Position numbers and translations under genes: made by a program. Positions 5,405 to 6,863 of a stretch of DNA of 6,863 nucleotides are shown here, piece by piece. Position 1 is the stretch's first letter. Each line of letters begins with the position of its first letter. The stretch covers positions 1 to 6,863 of the forward strand of contig CAZXOC010000348.1 in NCBI GenBank assembly GCA_964642165.1, in the 5' to 3' direction. The notes under the pieces are model-generated. The model made no database searches and was not told where the DNA came from. It saw only the letters and a list, made by a program, of their open reading frames with translations. The DNA is from CAYRVX01 sp964642165. Lineage in GTDB: Bacteria > Planctomycetota > Phycisphaerae > SM23-33.

Positions 5405-6355
5405 TCAGGAGCAGAGGCCCACGATGAGTTCCTGGAGGGCGGCGGGGGGGGTCGTGCCGGACTTCATGGCCAGGTCGGCCCGGATGAGGCGGCGGAAGTC
5501 CCGCTGGAAGGCCGACAGCGGGCGGCGACGCAGCATCGCCAGGAAGGCGTTGCGGACGGGGTAGGGCAGCTTCGGCAGGGCCTCTTGCTGGGACCGGCCG
5601 GCGTCCAGCAGCCCCTTGGCCCGAATGGCCCGGCGAAGGTGCCAGGCGATCATGCCGAGGGTCCGGAACTCGTCGCCCCGCGTCTGGAGCATGCCCCCGA
5701 GGGCCTTCAGCGCGGCGGCGGGCTTGCCGTCGGTGATGGCGTTGGTCAGCTCGAAGGCGCCGACGCCCGCGGAGGCGGTCACCACGGCCGCCACGTCGGC
5801 CAGCGTGATGCCCGCGCGGTCGCCGACATAGAGGCTGAGCTTCTCCATCTCGCTGTCGAGGGCGGCGAGGTCGCACCCGACCCACTCGCCCATCAGTTCC
5901 GCGGCGTCGGGGGCGATCGTCTTGCCGCGCCGGGCGGCGGCCCCGGCGAGGAAGCCGCCCAGGCGGCTGCGCTGGGGGGCGGAGCAGTCACGGGCCTCGC
6001 CGATCCGCGCGACGAGCTTCGCCAGGCGCGTGCGGGCGTCCCACTTGGCGACGATCAGCAGCAGCACCGCCGAGGCGGGCGGGGACTCGAGGAACGTCTC
6101 CAGCGCCCGGCGGTGGGCGGAGACGAACTCGTCGGCGTTGCGTACGATCACCAGGCGCCGCGGCGACAGAAAGGGGCGCGTGCGCAGCTCGTCGAGCACG
6201 TCGGCCAGTTCGGCGTCGGCCTCGAAGCTCGTCATGCAGAGCTGACGGTCCGCGTCGCCGACGACCTGCTCGACGATCTCGTGGCGGTGGGTATCGCGAA
6301 GGAACGCGTCGGGGCCGTGGAGGGCGTAGACGGGATGGACCTTCTCGGCCTGCAT
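5405..6355 (-). CDS. holA: DNA polymerase III delta subunit
   Basis: A 316-residue HolA, the subunit of the clamp-loader complex that opens the sliding clamp ring during replication. Family features seen: the N-terminal YALHGPDAFLRD segment replacing a true Walker A loop (delta does not hydrolyse ATP), the RPFLSPRRLVIVRNAD strand-turn typical of the first domain, GCDLAALDSEMEKLSLYVGD in the middle domain, and the C-terminal helical collar segment from about residue 198 (AFELTNAITDGKPAAAL...). Length is within the usual 310-345. The ATG at 6355 fits the family start; no good SD is adjacent (AGGAAG lies more than 18 bases upstream), while a much longer upstream extension overlaps the regulator gene out of frame and is rejected. 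It follows the ArsR-type gene by 71 bases on the same strand and may be cotranscribed. It converges with the amylase gene, with 27 bases between stops and no visible intrinsic terminator. Near the 3' end it contains a run of eight C on its coding strand. Confidence 0.92.
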   Translation of the reverse strand: MQAEKVHPVYALHGPDAFLRDTHRHEIVEQVVGDADRQLCMTSFEADAELADVLDELRTRPFLSPRRLVIVRNADEFVSAHRRALETFLESPPASAVLLLIVAKWDARTRLAKLVARIGEARDCSAPQRSRLGGFLAGAAARRGKTIAPDAAELMGEWVGCDLAALDSEMEKLSLYVGDRAGITLADVAAVVTASAGVGAFELTNAITDGKPAAALKALGGMLQTRGDEFRTLGMIAWHLRRAIRAKGLLDAGRSQQEALPKLPYPVRNAFLAMLRRRPLSAFQRDFRRLIRADLAMKSGTTPPAALQELIVGLCS

Positions 6356-6426
6356 GGCCGGGGAGGATAGCAGACTTCCTTCCGCCGGGAAAGGCGCTGG
6401 CCCGGAGCGTCGGGGCCCGGAGGCGG

Positions 6427-6762
6427 CTACTTCTTGGCCAGACCGAGAACGATCGGCCCGAGCCGGATCGCCGCGGCCGTGTCCAGCATGCCCTTGAGGG
6501 CCCTGGCCGCGGCGCTGCGACGGTAGTCGCTCAACGAGTAGAAGATCTCCTTGCCCGCCCTGCGGTTCTCGACCAGTCCGGCCATGCGGAGAATGGCCAG
6601 ATGGCGGGAGACGGTCGGCTGGGGGAGCTTGAGGGCCTTGCACATGGAGGTCACGTTCAGCTCACCGGCCTGGAGGGCCCGCAAGATGCGGAGGCGGGTC
6701 CCGTCTCCGAGGATGTGACACAACTCAGCCAGGGCCTGAAGATCACGAGTCTGCCTTGCCAT
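6427..6762 (-). CDS. ArsR/SmtB-family winged-helix transcriptional regulator
   Basis: A 111-residue one-domain regulator. It has the ArsR-type core: a first helix with ILGDGTRLRILRAL (17-30), the helix-turn-helix LKLPQPTVSRHLAILRMAGLV (44-64) with recognition helix around QPTVSRHL, and the beta wing ENRRAGKEIFYSL (65-77). Members usually bind DNA as dimers and repress until an effector binds. The classical metal-sensing ELCxCD motif before the recognition region is replaced by ELNVTSMC, leaving only C15 and C41, so arsenic or zinc sensing of the SmtB/ArsR alpha-3 type is unlikely. The effector is unknown. The start at 6762 has TAGGA about 8 bases upstream. It lies 71 bases before holA on the same strand. 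The 101 bases upstream to the window edge hold its leader and presumably its promoter, in which I see no convincing -35/-10 pair. Whether it regulates its neighbours or a distant target is open. Confidence 0.9.
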   Translation of the reverse strand: MARQTRDLQALAELCHILGDGTRLRILRALQAGELNVTSMCKALKLPQPTVSRHLAILRMAGLVENRRAGKEIFYSLSDYRRSAAARALKGMLDTAAAIRLGPIVLGLAKK

Positions 6763-6863
6763 ATCGGATTCCTACGCAATCAAGAATGAATGCCCGTTCG
6801 CAGGGCCGTCTGTATCTCGTTGGACTGCTCTGCCGGCCAGGGCGCCGCGCCGCGACGGCACGG

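Noticed and set aside
5363..5411. Inverted repeat CTCCTG/CAGGAG around the convergent stops, as a bidirectional terminator
   Set aside because: The arms are only 6 bp, separated by 37 bases, with no T-tract on either side; likely chance.
6356..6398. Stem-loop CCTTTC/GGAAGG before holA as a terminator
   Set aside because: A 6-bp stem with a G-U pair and no U-tract; too weak to call.
6763..6863. Promoter and ArsR operator upstream of the regulator
   Set aside because: I could not find a convincing -35/-10 pair or a good palindrome in these 101 bases, and the window ends there.
1..6863. CRISPR array, tRNA, rRNA, insertion sequence or attachment site
   Set aside because: No regularly spaced repeats, no tRNA- or rRNA-like segments, no transposase motifs and no terminal inverted repeats were seen.

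Overview
The window is a compact, very GC-rich stretch (roughly two thirds or more G+C by eye) with five clear protein-coding genes, one candidate microprotein, and two head-to-head promoters. Sugar-isomerase TIM barrels, a mannose-6-phosphate-isomerase-like cupin, a GH13 amylase and generally moderate Shine-Dalgarno (SD) sites suggest a free-living heterotroph that degrades polysaccharides. A planctomycete (Planctomycetota) is my best guess from gene style. No phylogenetic marker other than the DNA polymerase III delta gene is present, so this is inference.

Layout. On the minus strand, from 3353 down to 1, lies a three-gene unit: a D-tagatose/D-psicose 3-epimerase family protein (3353-2445), a PMI-like two-barrel cupin (2376-1156) and a second, divergent xylose-isomerase-like TIM barrel (1056-1). 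The gaps are 68 and 99 bases, and each begins with a GC-rich hairpin just after the preceding stop codon. The 99-base gap also holds, on the opposite strand, an ORF of 34 residues that fits the gap almost exactly and reads as one transmembrane helix plus a basic tail. The intergenic region 3354-3583 carries two back-to-back sigma70-like promoters, one firing left into the sugar unit and one firing right into the amylase (3584-5377). Tail to tail with the amylase is holA (6355-5405), preceded on the same strand by an ArsR-family regulator (6762-6427). The last 101 bases are the upstream region of that regulator.

How the genes may work together. The divergent pair looks like a carbohydrate module. 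The GH13 enzyme has no signal peptide and so probably acts on alpha-glucans in the cytoplasm. The three-gene unit would interconvert ketose, aldose or related sugar forms. No kinase, dehydrogenase, transporter or dedicated sugar regulator is visible, so the pathway cannot be named. The combination of ketose 3-epimerase, PMI-like cupin and divergent TIM barrel is the most interesting functional unit here. The holA/ArsR pair looks like an unrelated transcription unit, partly housekeeping.
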